Below, piece by piece: positions 25,491 through 34,324 of a DNA stretch of 64,000 nt (positions are counted from its first letter, which is position 1; every line of letters begins with the position of its first letter). Position numbers and translations under genes: made by a program. Origin of the DNA: Aurantimonas coralicida_A. Lineage in GTDB: Bacteria > Pseudomonadota > Alphaproteobacteria > Rhizobiales > Rhizobiaceae. The stretch covers positions 1 to 64,000 of the forward strand of contig NZ_JAYXIH010000018.1 of assembly GCF_036016755.1 (NCBI RefSeq), read 5' to 3'. Below the pieces are notes generated by a model. The model was given only the letters and a program-made list of their open reading frames with translations, ran no database searches and was not told where the DNA came from.

Positions 25491-25516
25491 GCGTGAGTTG
25501 GTCGTTTTTGGCGGTA

Positions 25517-26179
25517 TTAGCCGGCCCGCAGCGGCGAGATCGCGATCTCGACGCGGCGGTTCTTGGCTCGGCCCTGCTCGGAGTCGTTGGTAGCGACCGG
25601 CTGGCTTTCGCCGAAGCCCTGGGTGTTCAGGCGGCGCGGGTTGACACCCTGGCTTGCCAGGAACTGGCTGACCGAGGTGGCACGCTGCTGCGACAGCTGC
25701 AGATTGTAGGCGTCAGAGCCCTGACTGTCGGTGTGGCCGTAGACGTCGACGATCGACTTGTCGAACTCCTGCAGGACCAGCGCCACCGAACTGAGCGTCG
25801 GATAGAAGGCCGGCAGGATCGACGCCTGGTCGCTCGGGAAGGTGATGTTCGACGGCATGTTGAGAATGATGCGATCGCCGGCCCGGGTGACGGAGACGCC
25901 GGTACCCTGGAGCTGCCGGCGCAGCTTGTCTTCCTGCGAATCCATGTAGGCACCGATACCGCCGCCCGCCAGCACGCCGACGCCGGCGCCGATCAGCGCG
26001 GCGCGGCCCGAATCGGCGCCCGTCGCCTCGCCGACGAGATAGCCGCCGAGCGCGCCGACACCGGCGCCGATGCCGGCCCCGCCGACGGTGTTGGAGAGCT
26101 TGGCTTCACCCGTATACGGGTCGGTCGTGCAACCGGCGACGGCGGTGGTCAGCGCAAGGACGAGGGCGAGCTTTTTCAT
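25517..26179 (-). CDS. OmpA-family lipoprotein with glycine zipper
   Basis: A 220-residue lipoprotein. The signal peptide ends AVAGC with the lipidated Cys at 17. A glycine zipper spans about 32-78 (GGAGIGAGVGALGGYLVG and GAGVGVLAGGGIGAY). The C-terminal OmpA-like domain (about 100-217) shows VDVYGHTDSQGSDAYN and LSQQRATSVSQFL, with the Asp and Arg that bind the peptide of peptidoglycan, and ends with NRRVEI. It resembles YiaD. It probably tethers the outer membrane to peptidoglycan. Confidence 0.92.
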   Translation of the reverse strand: MKKLALVLALTTAVAGCTTDPYTGEAKLSNTVGGAGIGAGVGALGGYLVGEATGADSGRAALIGAGVGVLAGGGIGAYMDSQEDKLRRQLQGTGVSVTRAGDRIILNMPSNITFPSDQASILPAFYPTLSSVALVLQEFDKSIVDVYGHTDSQGSDAYNLQLSQQRATSVSQFLASQGVNPRRLNTQGFGESQPVATNDSEQGRAKNRRVEIAISPLRAG

Positions 26180-26352
26180 GAGCGATATCCAGTGTTGGCT
26201 TCGGGGCCTTCACGGCCCGCTTCGTGTCCATTCGCGGTCGGCGTTAGTTGCTACAAGTGACTGAAATACGACTGATCAGATAGCCGCCGCAATTCCATTC
26301 CAGCGTTACCCACAGGCAACGGACAGAGCGTCCGCGTCCTTGTGGTATTCAC

Positions 26353-26388
26353 AAAAAGAAAGGCCGGCCTCGCAAAGCGACACCGGCC
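26353..26388 (-). terminator. Intrinsic terminator of asd
   Basis: On the minus strand GGCCGG (26388-26383) pairs with CCGGCC (26367-26362), followed by TTTCTTTTTG. It lies 20 bp after the asd stop. Confidence 0.7.
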
Positions 26389-26407
26389 GTCCTCGAGTTC
26401 GGCTGGC

Positions 26408-27439
26408 TCAGGCCGCCCGCTGCTTTTCCAGAAGGCCGCGATTGATCAGCAGTTCGGCGATCTGGACAGTGTTGAGCGCCGCGCCCTTGCGCAGATTGTC
26501 GGAGACGATCCAGATGTTCAGCCCGTTCTCCAGCGTCTGGTCCTCGCGGATGCGGGAAATGTAGGTGGCGTCTTCACCTGCCGATTCATACGGCGTGATG
26601 TAGCCGCCGTCCTCGTGCTTGTCGACGACGAGGCAACCCGGCGCCTCGCGCAGGATCGCGCGTGCCTCGTCGGCGGTGATCGGGTTCTCGAACTCGATGT
26701 TCACCGCCTCGGAATGGCCGATGAAGACCGGCACGCGCACGGCCGTGCAGGTAACCTTGATCTTCGGGTCGAGCATCTTCTTGGTCTCGACCATCACCTT
26801 CCACTCTTCCTTGGTGGAACCGTCCTCCATGAAGACGTCGATATGGGGAATGACGTTGAAGGCGATGCGCTTGGTGAACGTCTTGCGCTCGATTTCATCG
26901 GCGACGAACACCGCGCGGCTCTGGGTGAACAGCTCGTCCATGCCGTTCTTGCCGGCGCCCGATACCGATTGGTAGGTCGAAACGACGATACGCTTGATCT
27001 TGGCGTGATCGTGTAGCGGCTTCAGCGCCACGACCAGCTGCGCGGTCGAGCAGTTGGGGTTGGCGATGATGTTCTTCTTGGTGAAACCCGTGATGGCATC
27101 GGCGTTCACTTCCGGAACGATGAGCGGCACGTCTGGATCGTAGCGGAAGGCCGAGGAATTATCGATGACGACGCAGCCCTTGGCCGCGATCTTCGGCGAC
27201 CATTCCTTGGACACGTTGCCGCCGGCCGACATCAGGCAGATGTCGGTTCCGGTGAAGTCGTACTGGTCGAGCGGCTTCGTCTTCAGCGTCTTGTCGCCGA
27301 AGGAGACCTCGGTCCCGAGGCTACGGCGCGAAGCCAGCGCCACGACCTCGTCCGCGGGAAATCCGCGCTCGGCGAGGATGCTCAGCATTTCGCGCCCGAC
27401 ATTGCCGGTGGCGCCGACGATGGCAACCTTGTAACCCAT
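26408..27439 (-). CDS. asd: Aspartate-semialdehyde dehydrogenase
   Basis: A 343-residue enzyme making L-aspartate semialdehyde from aspartyl phosphate (EC 1.2.1.11) for lysine/DAP, threonine and methionine synthesis. The NADP-binding loop is VAIVGATGNVGREML (5-19), the catalytic Cys is C130 in NPNCSTAQLV, and SYQSVSGAGKNGMDEL-like sequence (TYQSVSGAG) follows. Length fits the family. I chose ATG 27439; the frame extends three codons upstream. It is a single-gene unit with its own terminator. Confidence 0.96.
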   Translation of the reverse strand: MGYKVAIVGATGNVGREMLSILAERGFPADEVVALASRRSLGTEVSFGDKTLKTKPLDQYDFTGTDICLMSAGGNVSKEWSPKIAAKGCVVIDNSSAFRYDPDVPLIVPEVNADAITGFTKKNIIANPNCSTAQLVVALKPLHDHAKIKRIVVSTYQSVSGAGKNGMDELFTQSRAVFVADEIERKTFTKRIAFNVIPHIDVFMEDGSTKEEWKVMVETKKMLDPKIKVTCTAVRVPVFIGHSEAVNIEFENPITADEARAILREAPGCLVVDKHEDGGYITPYESAGEDATYISRIREDQTLENGLNIWIVSDNLRKGAALNTVQIAELLINRGLLEKQRAA

Positions 27440-27611
27440 GGGATACAATCCTTCGCTCTCCCCGTCTGATCATTGCACGCTCGTCTACCGCCCCGGGGGA
27501 GACAAGCGGGGCAGACGGCGTCAGATAATCGACGTTTTGATCGTGGAGCGCGCGAACATGGCCTGCGATATGCGCGGAGACACCCCGCTTGTCAATCGGG
27601 CCGCCAGAACG

Positions 27612-27643
27612 AAAAAAGGCCAGCCCCTTTCGGAGGGCCGGCC
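27612..27643 (-). terminator. Intrinsic terminator downstream of the small ORF
   Basis: On the minus strand GGCCGGCCC (27643-27635) pairs with GGGCTGGCC (27626-27618), with one G-T wobble, and is followed by TTTTTT (27617-27612). A classical Rho-independent terminator 67 bp after the 32-codon gene at 27711-27809. Confidence 0.85.
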
Positions 27644-27710
27644 ATTCATTTCGGGGACGCACCGGGCAGACTCGCCCGACGGCCCGCGATCCGTGTGACG
27701 GGAACGAAAG

Positions 27711-27809
27711 CTAGACCCGACGCGGATCGCGCTTGGGCTCGCTGTCGCGGCCCAGGAACTTCTTGGCGACCCAGCCGACAAAAACGGCTTTCAGGATACC
27801 TCTAATCAT
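27711..27809 (-). CDS. Hypothetical 32-residue protein
   Basis: A short frame reading MIRGILKAVFVGWVAKKFLG followed by a polar, basic tail. Its start is preceded by GGAGAG at 4 bp spacing and it is followed by a strong intrinsic terminator, so it has all the marks of an expressed small gene. The first half would make an amphipathic or membrane-touching helix. It lies alone between leuB and asd. I do not recognise a family, and the function is unknown. Confidence 0.55.
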   Translation of the reverse strand: MIRGILKAVFVGWVAKKFLGRDSEPKRDPRRV

Positions 27810-27902
27810 CGTGCTCTCCTTCGACTGATTGAGGATACAATGACTGATGCAGCCAAGTGGTTGCATGGCGTGAGTCGCAAGGATCACTGGGCGCGAGAGC
27901 GC

Positions 27903-29015
27903 TCAGGCGGCGAGCTTCTTTCGGAAACTGTCGCGCACCGCATCACCCATCTCGGCCGTGCCGATCTTCCGGCAACCGTCGGACATGATGTCGCCGGTGC
28001 GGATGCCGCTGCCGAGCACCTCGGCAACCGCGGCCTCCAGCGCGTCGGCCTCTGCAATCATCGCGAAGGAATAGCGCAGGCACATCGCCAGAGAGGCGAT
28101 CATCGCCAGCGGGTTGGCGATGCCCTGGCCGGCGATATCGGGTGCCGAGCCGTGCACGGGCTCGTAGAGCGCGTGCCGCTTGCCGGTCTTGGCGTCGACG
28201 GCGCCGAGCGAGGCCGAGGGCAGCATGCCGAGCGAACCGGTCAGCATCGCCGCGATGTCCGACAGCATGTCGCCGAAGAGATTGTCGGTGACGATGACGT
28301 CGAACTGCTTCGGCGCGCGCACCAGCTGCATACCGCCGGAGTCGGCCAGCATGTGTTCCAGCTCAAGGTCGGCATGTTCGTCCCGGTGAATCCGCGTGAC
28401 CACCTCGTTCCAGTAGAGCCCCGACTTCATCACATTGCGCTTTTCCATCGACGTCACCTTGCCGCGGCGGGTCCGGGCGAGGTCGAAGGCGGCGCGGGCG
28501 ATGCGCTCGATTTCATAGGTTTCGTAAACCTGGGTGTCGATGGCGCGTTTCTGGCCATTGCCGAGATCGATGATTTCCTTCGGCTCGCCGAAATAGACGC
28601 CGCCGGTCAACTCGCGCACGATCAAAATGTCGAGCCCCTCGATCACCTCGCGCTTCAGCGAGGAGGAGCCGGCCAGCGCCGGATAGCAGATCGCCGGGCG
28701 CAGATTGGCGAACAGTTCCATGTCCTTGCGCAGGCGCAACAGCCCCGCCTCCGGCCGCAGATCGTAGGCGACGCCGTCCCATTTCGACCCGCCGACCGCG
28801 CCGAACAGGATCGCGTCGGCTTGCATCGCCAGATCCATGGTCGCATCCGACACCGGCTTGCCGCAATCGTCATAGGCCGAGCCGCCGACGAGTGCGGTTT
28901 CGGTCTCGAAACCCGCGTTGGTCGCTTCGTTCATCACGGCGACGAGCTTTACGACTTCCGCCATCGTTTCGAGGCCGATGCCGTCGCCGGGAAGCAGCAG
29001 GAGCTTGGTGGTCAT
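27903..29015 (-). CDS. leuB: 3-isopropylmalate dehydrogenase
   Basis: A 370-residue NAD-dependent oxidative decarboxylase of leucine synthesis (EC 1.1.1.85). LLPGDGIGLETMAEVVK at the N-terminus, LLRLRKDMELFANLRPA with substrate-binding arginines, IVRELTGGVYFGEPK, and TDNLFGDMLSDIAAMLTGSLGMLPSASLG with the metal-binding Asp residues identify it. Length is as expected. leuD lies 7.6 kb away at 36.6 kb and leuC is not in the window, so the leucine genes are dispersed. Confidence 0.97.
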   Translation of the reverse strand: MTTKLLLLPGDGIGLETMAEVVKLVAVMNEATNAGFETETALVGGSAYDDCGKPVSDATMDLAMQADAILFGAVGGSKWDGVAYDLRPEAGLLRLRKDMELFANLRPAICYPALAGSSSLKREVIEGLDILIVRELTGGVYFGEPKEIIDLGNGQKRAIDTQVYETYEIERIARAAFDLARTRRGKVTSMEKRNVMKSGLYWNEVVTRIHRDEHADLELEHMLADSGGMQLVRAPKQFDVIVTDNLFGDMLSDIAAMLTGSLGMLPSASLGAVDAKTGKRHALYEPVHGSAPDIAGQGIANPLAMIASLAMCLRYSFAMIAEADALEAAVAEVLGSGIRTGDIMSDGCRKIGTAEMGDAVRDSFRKKLAA

Positions 29016-29238
29016 GATGCGGTGTCCTCCGTCGTATAAATACAGTCGGCGAGGGATTTACACGAAAGTCGTGCCAGGGACAGCCGGCCGATGACCGGGA
29101 CGGAACCTTCCCTGGAGTGTGGGCAAATGCCGGGAATTGGCGTCACGTCGATTTGAGATGTTTTGATTGTTCTATCCTCGGCCAACCCCGCATGTCTCGA
29201 TCCCAGCGATTTGGACCGAACACAGGCGGGACAGCATT

Positions 29239-29679
29239 ATGATTCGTATCGGCAAGGGAATGGCGGCCGGCCTCGTGGCAACGGTTCTGCTCTCGATCCT
29301 GATGGTGATGAAGGGCACGATGGGGCTGATGTCGCAACTCGACGTCATCCGGATGATCGCCGGTATGACGGGCATGTCGGCCGCTATCGCCTGGGGCGTT
29401 CACTTCCTGTTGGGCACGGTGATCTGGGGCGGTCTGTTCGCCTGGATCAATCTCGCCATTCCGGGCGACACCCAATGGCTGCGCGGCATCGTCTTCGGCA
29501 TCGGCGCCTGGCTGGCCATGATGGTGCTGGTCATGCCCGCGGCGGGACAGGGGCTGTTCGGCCTGCAGCTCGGAATCATGGCTCCCGTCATGACGCTCAT
29601 TCTGCATGTCATTTATGGCGCGGTCTTGGGTGCCACCTATGGGGGGATGGTCGGGCCGCGGGTATTGACTGACGGATAG
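29239..29679 (+). CDS. Small membrane protein, DUF6789-like
   Basis: A 146-residue membrane protein with four hydrophobic segments: GLVATVLLSILMVM, AAIAWGVHFLLGTVIWGGLFAW, IVFGIGAWLAMMVLVMP and ILHVIYGAVLGATYGG. The pattern AGLVATVLLSILMVMKGTMG with conserved LDVI and WGVHF fits the DUF6789 family, of unknown function. I chose ATG 29239; the frame reaches 29167 upstream without coding character. It converges on the GMC oxidoreductase gene. Confidence 0.75.
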   Translation: MIRIGKGMAAGLVATVLLSILMVMKGTMGLMSQLDVIRMIAGMTGMSAAIAWGVHFLLGTVIWGGLFAWINLAIPGDTQWLRGIVFGIGAWLAMMVLVMPAAGQGLFGLQLGIMAPVMTLILHVIYGAVLGATYGGMVGPRVLTDG

Positions 29680-29716
29680 TGGATGTCGCGTTCGCCGCAA
29701 CCGTCGCGGTTGGGAG

Positions 29717-29748
29717 GCGAGAGAGCCGGCCGTGGTCGGCTCCCTCGC
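29717..29748. terminator. Imperfect hairpin between convergent genes
   Basis: A 12-bp stem with one mismatch (29717-29728 with 29737-29748) lies between the DUF6789-like gene and the GMC oxidoreductase. There is no T-tract on either side, so it is only a candidate bidirectional terminator. Confidence 0.4.
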
Positions 29749-29761
29749 GCGTCCGGTCCGC

Positions 29762-31333
29762 TCAAAGCTCCCCGGAAGCCATCCGCCCGGCGATGTGGTC
29801 GGCCTGACGCAAGGCCAGCGCGACGATCGTCAGGGTCGGGTTCTCGGCCGCGCCCGTGGTGAATTGCGAGCCGTCGGATACGAACAGGTTGGGGATGTCG
29901 TGGGTCTGGCCGAAGCGATTGACGACGCCGTCCTCAGGCTTCTCGCTCATCCGGTTGGTCCCCAGATTGTGGGTCGAGGGATAGGGCGGGGTGTGGATGG
30001 TGCGCACGGCTCCCACCGCATCGTAGATCGCCGAGCCCTGCCGGTAGGCGTGGTTGCGCATCGCGGTGTCGTTGGGATGATCGTCGAAATTGACGTTGGC
30101 GACCGGCATGCCGAAAGCGTCCTTGTCGCTGTCCGACAGGGTGATCCGGTTATCCTCGCGCGGCATGTCCTCGCCGACGATCCACAGGCCCGCCATGTTG
30201 CGGTATTCGTCCATGGCGCTGGAGAAATCGCGCCCCCATTTGCCGGGGTCGAGAAAGGCCGCCATGAAGGGCAGGCCGAGCGACAGCGTTTCGAACTCAT
30301 AGCCGCCGGCAAAGCCGCGCGAGGTGTCGTGCCTGGCCTCGTCCTGGACGATGCCGGCCATCGTCGTTCCCCGGTACATGTGCACGGGCTTGTCGAAGGT
30401 GGCGTAGACCGACCCGGTCGTGTGGCGCATGTAGTTGCGTCCGACCTGGCCGGAGGAGTTCGCCAGTCCATCAGGGAACATCGATGACTGCGAGTTGAGA
30501 AGCAGCCGTGGGCTTTCGATCGAATTGCCGGCGACGGCGACGATCCGGGCCTTCTGCACGTGCTCCTTGCCGTCCTTGTCGGCATAGACGACGCCGGTGA
30601 CCTGGCCGGAGGCGTCGTGCTCGATCCTAAGGACCTGGCTGTCCGGACGGACTTCGAGCCGGCCGGTCTCCTCGCCCTTGGGTATCTCGGAGACGAGGGT
30701 CGACCATTTGGCGCCGGATTTGCAGCCCTGGAAGCAGAAACCGATCTGCAGGCATGAGGCACGATCGTCGCGCGGCTCGGAGTTGATGGCCATGCGGCCG
30801 GTGTGGACTTCCTTGTAGCCGATCTTCTTGGCGCCGGCTTCCAGCACCTTGAAGTTGTTGTTGCCGGGCAGGCCGGGGATGCCGTTGGTCCGGGTGACGC
30901 CCATCCGGTCCTCGGCCATGGCGTACCAGGGCTCCATCTCCTTCAGGTCGATCGGCCAGTCGAGAAGGTTGGCGCCCTCGATCGCGCCGTAGTTGGTCAG
31001 CGTCTTGAACTCGTGCTCCTGAATGCGCAGCGAGGCTCCGGCCCAGTGGGTGGTGGAACCGCCGACCGCCTTGACGATCCAGGCCGGAAGGTTCGGAAAA
31101 TCCTTGGCGACCTGCCAGTCGCCGGACGTCGTGCGCTTGTCCTTCCACGCGAGCTGGCCGAAGGAATCCCACTCGTCGTTGATGAAGTCCTCGGTCTCGT
31201 AGCGAGAGCCGGCTTCGAGGATGACGGTATCGATCCCCTTGAGCGCCAGCTGGGTACCGAGGGTGCCGCCGCCGGCTCCCGAGCCGACGATAACGGCCAC
31301 GCTGTCGTCATTGAGATCATAAGGTGCGGGCAT
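29762..31333 (-). CDS. GMC-family FAD-dependent oxidoreductase
   Basis: A 523-residue flavoprotein of the gluconate/sorbitol/fructose dehydrogenase branch of the GMC family. The FAD-binding GSGAGGGTLG lies at 17-26, the GMC signature region AVGGSTTHWAGASLR follows, and the C-terminus has YPSTHNLGTNRMSE (catalytic His) and ENPTLTIVALALR. It probably oxidises a polyol or sugar acid at the periplasmic face of the inner membrane. The flavoprotein has no Tat signal of its own and would be carried out with the small subunit encoded just upstream. No dedicated cytochrome subunit gene is adjacent, so the electron acceptor is unknown. Confidence 0.9.
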   Translation of the reverse strand: MPAPYDLNDDSVAVIVGSGAGGGTLGTQLALKGIDTVILEAGSRYETEDFINDEWDSFGQLAWKDKRTTSGDWQVAKDFPNLPAWIVKAVGGSTTHWAGASLRIQEHEFKTLTNYGAIEGANLLDWPIDLKEMEPWYAMAEDRMGVTRTNGIPGLPGNNNFKVLEAGAKKIGYKEVHTGRMAINSEPRDDRASCLQIGFCFQGCKSGAKWSTLVSEIPKGEETGRLEVRPDSQVLRIEHDASGQVTGVVYADKDGKEHVQKARIVAVAGNSIESPRLLLNSQSSMFPDGLANSSGQVGRNYMRHTTGSVYATFDKPVHMYRGTTMAGIVQDEARHDTSRGFAGGYEFETLSLGLPFMAAFLDPGKWGRDFSSAMDEYRNMAGLWIVGEDMPREDNRITLSDSDKDAFGMPVANVNFDDHPNDTAMRNHAYRQGSAIYDAVGAVRTIHTPPYPSTHNLGTNRMSEKPEDGVVNRFGQTHDIPNLFVSDGSQFTTGAAENPTLTIVALALRQADHIAGRMASGEL

Positions 31334-31428
31334 GGTGCGTTTCCTCCCGGAGTTCTCGATGCCATCGCCTCCTCGCGGCGCATCGAACTCCCATTGTCGA
31401 ATGCTGGATCTGTTTCCCGGCGCCGCTC

Positions 31429-31962
31429 TCAGAGCCAGTCGATGTCGTCGAAGCCGCGCTCGATGTAGCCGCCCTTGTCGGCCGAGGCGCCCTCATAGCC
31501 GAACATCGGCCAAAGCTCCTTCTGGTTGTAGAGCCCGACGACGAGGTTCGAGCGCACCTTCTGGAAGAACGGATCGCTCTCCATCTCCTTCAGGATCGCG
31601 GCTCGGTCGTCCTCGCTCGCCACTGCGGCGTAGTCTTTGTCGTGCTTGGCTCGCGCGGCATCGTTCAGCTTGGCGACGCCGTCCTCGAGCATGGCGAGAT
31701 CGCTTTCCGAGGCGCGGGCCGCCTGATCGAGAATGTCGACGGCAATCGCGTAATACTTGTCCTCGACGATGGCATGCGGATAGGTGTCCCGCGACATCTG
31801 CACGAGGGTCGCGAAAGTCTCCGGCTTCGTCGCCTGCGGCATCTGGCTCCACGCCTGCCCGACGATCATGCCGGATGGCATGATCGTCATGGCCAGAAGT
31901 CCGGCTCCGCCTTTCAGAAAGCTGCGCCGGTTCGGCGCGGCGCGCCCCATTACCTCTGCCAT
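31429..31962 (-). CDS. Gluconate 2-dehydrogenase subunit 3 family protein (Tat-exported)
   Basis: A 177-residue small subunit. A twin-arginine signal RRSFLKG (R12-R13) is followed by a hydrophobic core and a cleavage-site-like AWSQ. The mature part is helical and matches the subunit-3 family that escorts GMC dehydrogenases through the Tat system. It lies 95 bp upstream of the flavoprotein gene in the same orientation, so they form an operon. Confidence 0.87.
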   Translation of the reverse strand: MAEVMGRAAPNRRSFLKGGAGLLAMTIMPSGMIVGQAWSQMPQATKPETFATLVQMSRDTYPHAIVEDKYYAIAVDILDQAARASESDLAMLEDGVAKLNDAARAKHDKDYAAVASEDDRAAILKEMESDPFFQKVRSNLVVGLYNQKELWPMFGYEGASADKGGYIERGFDDIDWL

Positions 31963-32042
31963 TTTGGTTCCTCCCGATGGCGTGGTTCGTCTGTCTCGAC
32001 CCGTCCCATTCTCCCGCTGGGCCGCGCCAGGAGCGTGCGGCG

Positions 32043-32438
32043 CTATTGGAAGCGCCCGCCCCGTTCCAGTACCTCGATCTTGTAGCCGTCCGGATCATCG
32101 ATGAAGAAGAAGCGGCCGAGCATCGTGCCTTGATGCGAGATTTGCTTGATGTCCTTGGGCGCCAGTCCGGCCGCGCGCATGCGCTCGTGCTCGGCGCCCA
32201 GATCGCCGACCGAGACGGCAACATGGCCGTAACCGTTGCCGAGATCGTAGGGCTTCGTCTCGCCCTTGTTGATCGTCAGCTCCACCTCGTGCTCGCTCTC
32301 CGGATTGGAGAGGTAGACAAGCGTGAAGGAGTCGAAGTCGTAGCGATCGGCGACTTTCAGGCCGAAGGCCTTGTCGTAGAACGCGACCGAACGCGCCTCA
32401 TCAAGCACCCGCAGCATCGTGTGAATTGTCTTGGCCAA
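32043..32438 (-). CDS. gloA: Lactoylglutathione lyase (glyoxalase I)
   Basis: A 131-residue VOC-superfamily enzyme (EC 4.4.1.5) that isomerises the methylglyoxal-glutathione hemithioacetal. Metal ligands are visible as H6 (TIHTMLRV), E53 (EVELT), H72 (GYGHVAVSV) and E122 (YKIEVLERGG). The length and the DPDGYKIEV ending are those of bacterial GloA. It is 80 bp upstream of the GMC operon; cotranscription is possible but not needed. Confidence 0.93.
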   Translation of the reverse strand: MAKTIHTMLRVLDEARSVAFYDKAFGLKVADRYDFDSFTLVYLSNPESEHEVELTINKGETKPYDLGNGYGHVAVSVGDLGAEHERMRAAGLAPKDIKQISHQGTMLGRFFFIDDPDGYKIEVLERGGRFQ

Positions 32439-32671
32439 GCCACCCTCGTCATGGTTGCGACGCGCCGGATGGCGGCGTCGGAATTCATGCGGCGGATGCA
32501 GTCGGCTGAGGGCATGGAATCGAGCGTCAGTCGCCGCGCGGCGACTACGATATTCCTCCCAGAGCCGGCTCGACCCGCCAGTTCATGACGAGCTTAGACG
32601 CAGATTCCATGTGGCGGGTAGTATGATGATAGCACACCGAAAATCCCGGCCTGCTGGGCGGCAATCGGCGG

Positions 32672-33010
32672 TCAGACCGCGATGCTGAAATCCTGATGAC
32701 GCTCTATGGGACGCCGAATTTCGCCCGTCTCGGCATCGGCCCGCCGAGTCGCCATGCGCTCGAGATGCAAAAGGCAGGCGCAGCGCAGGAGCGACGTGAA
32801 GTTGCGTGCCTCGCCGTGCAGCTCCGACACCTCATCGTGCAGCGACGTCAGAAATTTCGACAGCGGCATCGCCTGGTCGGCGGCCAGTTCCTCCAGCACG
32901 TGCCAGAAGGCGGCTTCCAGCCGGATCGATGTCGCATGGCCGGAAAGGCGGACGGATCGCGTCTCGCTGTCATAATTCTTGGTCGGGATTCCGGCGAAGA
33001 GCTGGCACAT
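32672..33010 (-). CDS. Ribbon-helix-helix domain protein
   Basis: A 112-residue DNA-binding-type protein. After MCQLFAGIP the RHH domain reads SVRLSGHATSIRLEAAFWHVLEELA, with a beta strand (RSVRL..TSIRLE) and two helices, then NFTSLLRCACLLHLE. This matches the small alphaproteobacterial RHH family whose members begin MC-x-x-F. I therefore prefer ATG 33010; ATG 33025 adds five residues. It may be a transcription regulator; its target is unknown. The frame extends upstream with no coding character. Confidence 0.8.
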   Translation of the reverse strand: MCQLFAGIPTKNYDSETRSVRLSGHATSIRLEAAFWHVLEELAADQAMPLSKFLTSLHDEVSELHGEARNFTSLLRCACLLHLERMATRRADAETGEIRRPIERHQDFSIAV

Positions 33011-33245
33011 GCGATGTCCGTCCATTGTTGCGCGTCGGGCCCTGTCCCGCAGTAAAGGCGCAAGCGCGGACGATGACAAGCTTCGGACTTTCGGCGCGGC
33101 GCTTTGACCGAGCGTCAAACCCGACTTTTGCAGAAGGCGAGGGGTGAACGGCGAGGAGTCGGGACCAGGCAAATGGGCGGCGGCACCGGGCCGCTTCGCT
33201 ATCGGCGAAGCAGCCCGGGACAACTGCGTATGGGACCGGAGCGGC

Positions 33246-34205
33246 TCAGCCCGCCGGGATCGGTTTCGACTCCAACTCGTCCTTGCTGGCGCGCACGAAG
33301 CCGTAGCTCTCATAGATCGCCTGCGCCCCGTCGGAGCGCAGATAATCGAGGAACGTCTCGGCGTTGTCGGGATTGCGGGCGTTGGTCAGCGTGCCGATGG
33401 CATAGGCGACCTTGTCCTGCTGGTTCTGCGAGGCGGGAATCTCGACGCCGTCGATCTTGCGGCCCTCCGCCTTGGCGTAGCGCACTTCGGTTTCCCAGAC
33501 GATGCCGACATCCGCCTCACCGGCTTCGATGCGGTCGGGCGTCTCGCGATGGTGGCGCTCGGTGAACCAGGTCTTGCCCTCCACGGCCCAGCAGCCCTTG
33601 CAGTCGGCGTTTCCGGTGACCTTTTCGTGGATGCCCATATCCTTGAGCATCTGCGATCCGTAGAAGCGGAAAATACCCTCGGTCTGCGGATTGGGATGCG
33701 ACTGCACCAGGTCGTCGCGTGCCAGATCCTCCGCCCCCTTGATGTCCTTTGGGTTGCCCTCGGCGACCATCAGGGACAGCCGATTGTGCGTATAGACCAT
33801 ATACGCATCCATCAGATCGGCGGCCTTCAGCTTCTTCAGATGGCCGAGGTTGACGCTGGCGTAAAGGTCAGGATTCTGCGCCGTATCCTTGCCCTGGATC
33901 TGACCCTGCTTCAGAATTTGCTGGTTGATAATCTGCCCCGGCGGGATGGTCTCGACATAGACTTTTGCGATTTGGGGATTCTTGGACTGAAAGTCCTTGA
34001 TCAGGTCTTCCATGACCATGAATTGGTTGCCGGCGAGATACATGACCAGGTCGGCCGTGTAGGAATCCTCGATCGCGCCGTATTCGACCTCTCCGCCGGC
34101 GGAAAAGGTGCGGTAATCCTTGTCGCCGCTTTCCTCTTCCTGCGCGAATGCCGCGCCGGTCAAGAAAATCGCGGCAACGGCCGTGCTAAGTAACCTGTTT
34201 ATCAT
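33246..34205 (-). CDS. Orphan periplasmic substrate-binding protein (ModA/PBP-like type II)
   Basis: A 319-residue solute-binding protein. The signal peptide covers about 1-21 (ends GAAFAQ). The remainder has the type II binding fold: DLVMYLAGNQFMVMEDLIKDF, VYVETIPPGQII, GIVWETEVRYA and FLDYLRSDGAQAIYESYGF. It is related to molybdate/tungstate-type receptors. Unusually, it carries a CxxC pair (NADCKGCWAVEG, about 200). No permease or ATPase gene is nearby, so the partner transporter, if any, is elsewhere. The ligand is unknown. Confidence 0.78.
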   Translation of the reverse strand: MINRLLSTAVAAIFLTGAAFAQEEESGDKDYRTFSAGGEVEYGAIEDSYTADLVMYLAGNQFMVMEDLIKDFQSKNPQIAKVYVETIPPGQIINQQILKQGQIQGKDTAQNPDLYASVNLGHLKKLKAADLMDAYMVYTHNRLSLMVAEGNPKDIKGAEDLARDDLVQSHPNPQTEGIFRFYGSQMLKDMGIHEKVTGNADCKGCWAVEGKTWFTERHHRETPDRIEAGEADVGIVWETEVRYAKAEGRKIDGVEIPASQNQQDKVAYAIGTLTNARNPDNAETFLDYLRSDGAQAIYESYGFVRASKDELESKPIPAG

Positions 34206-34324
34206 TCGTTCTTCCTCCCTTGAAGACGGACGAATTCATACATGCGAATGAACGAATGTAAAGCAGAGGGCGGCCTTCTGACATATCGCGCAGCTTGCCC
34301 CCCAACGACCGTGAAGGTGCCGCC

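Noticed and set aside
25454..26260. Long plus-strand frame opposite the OmpA-like lipoprotein
   Set aside because: Shadow of a high-GC gene; composition rich in Arg/Gly, no ribosome binding site, and it begins inside a terminator.
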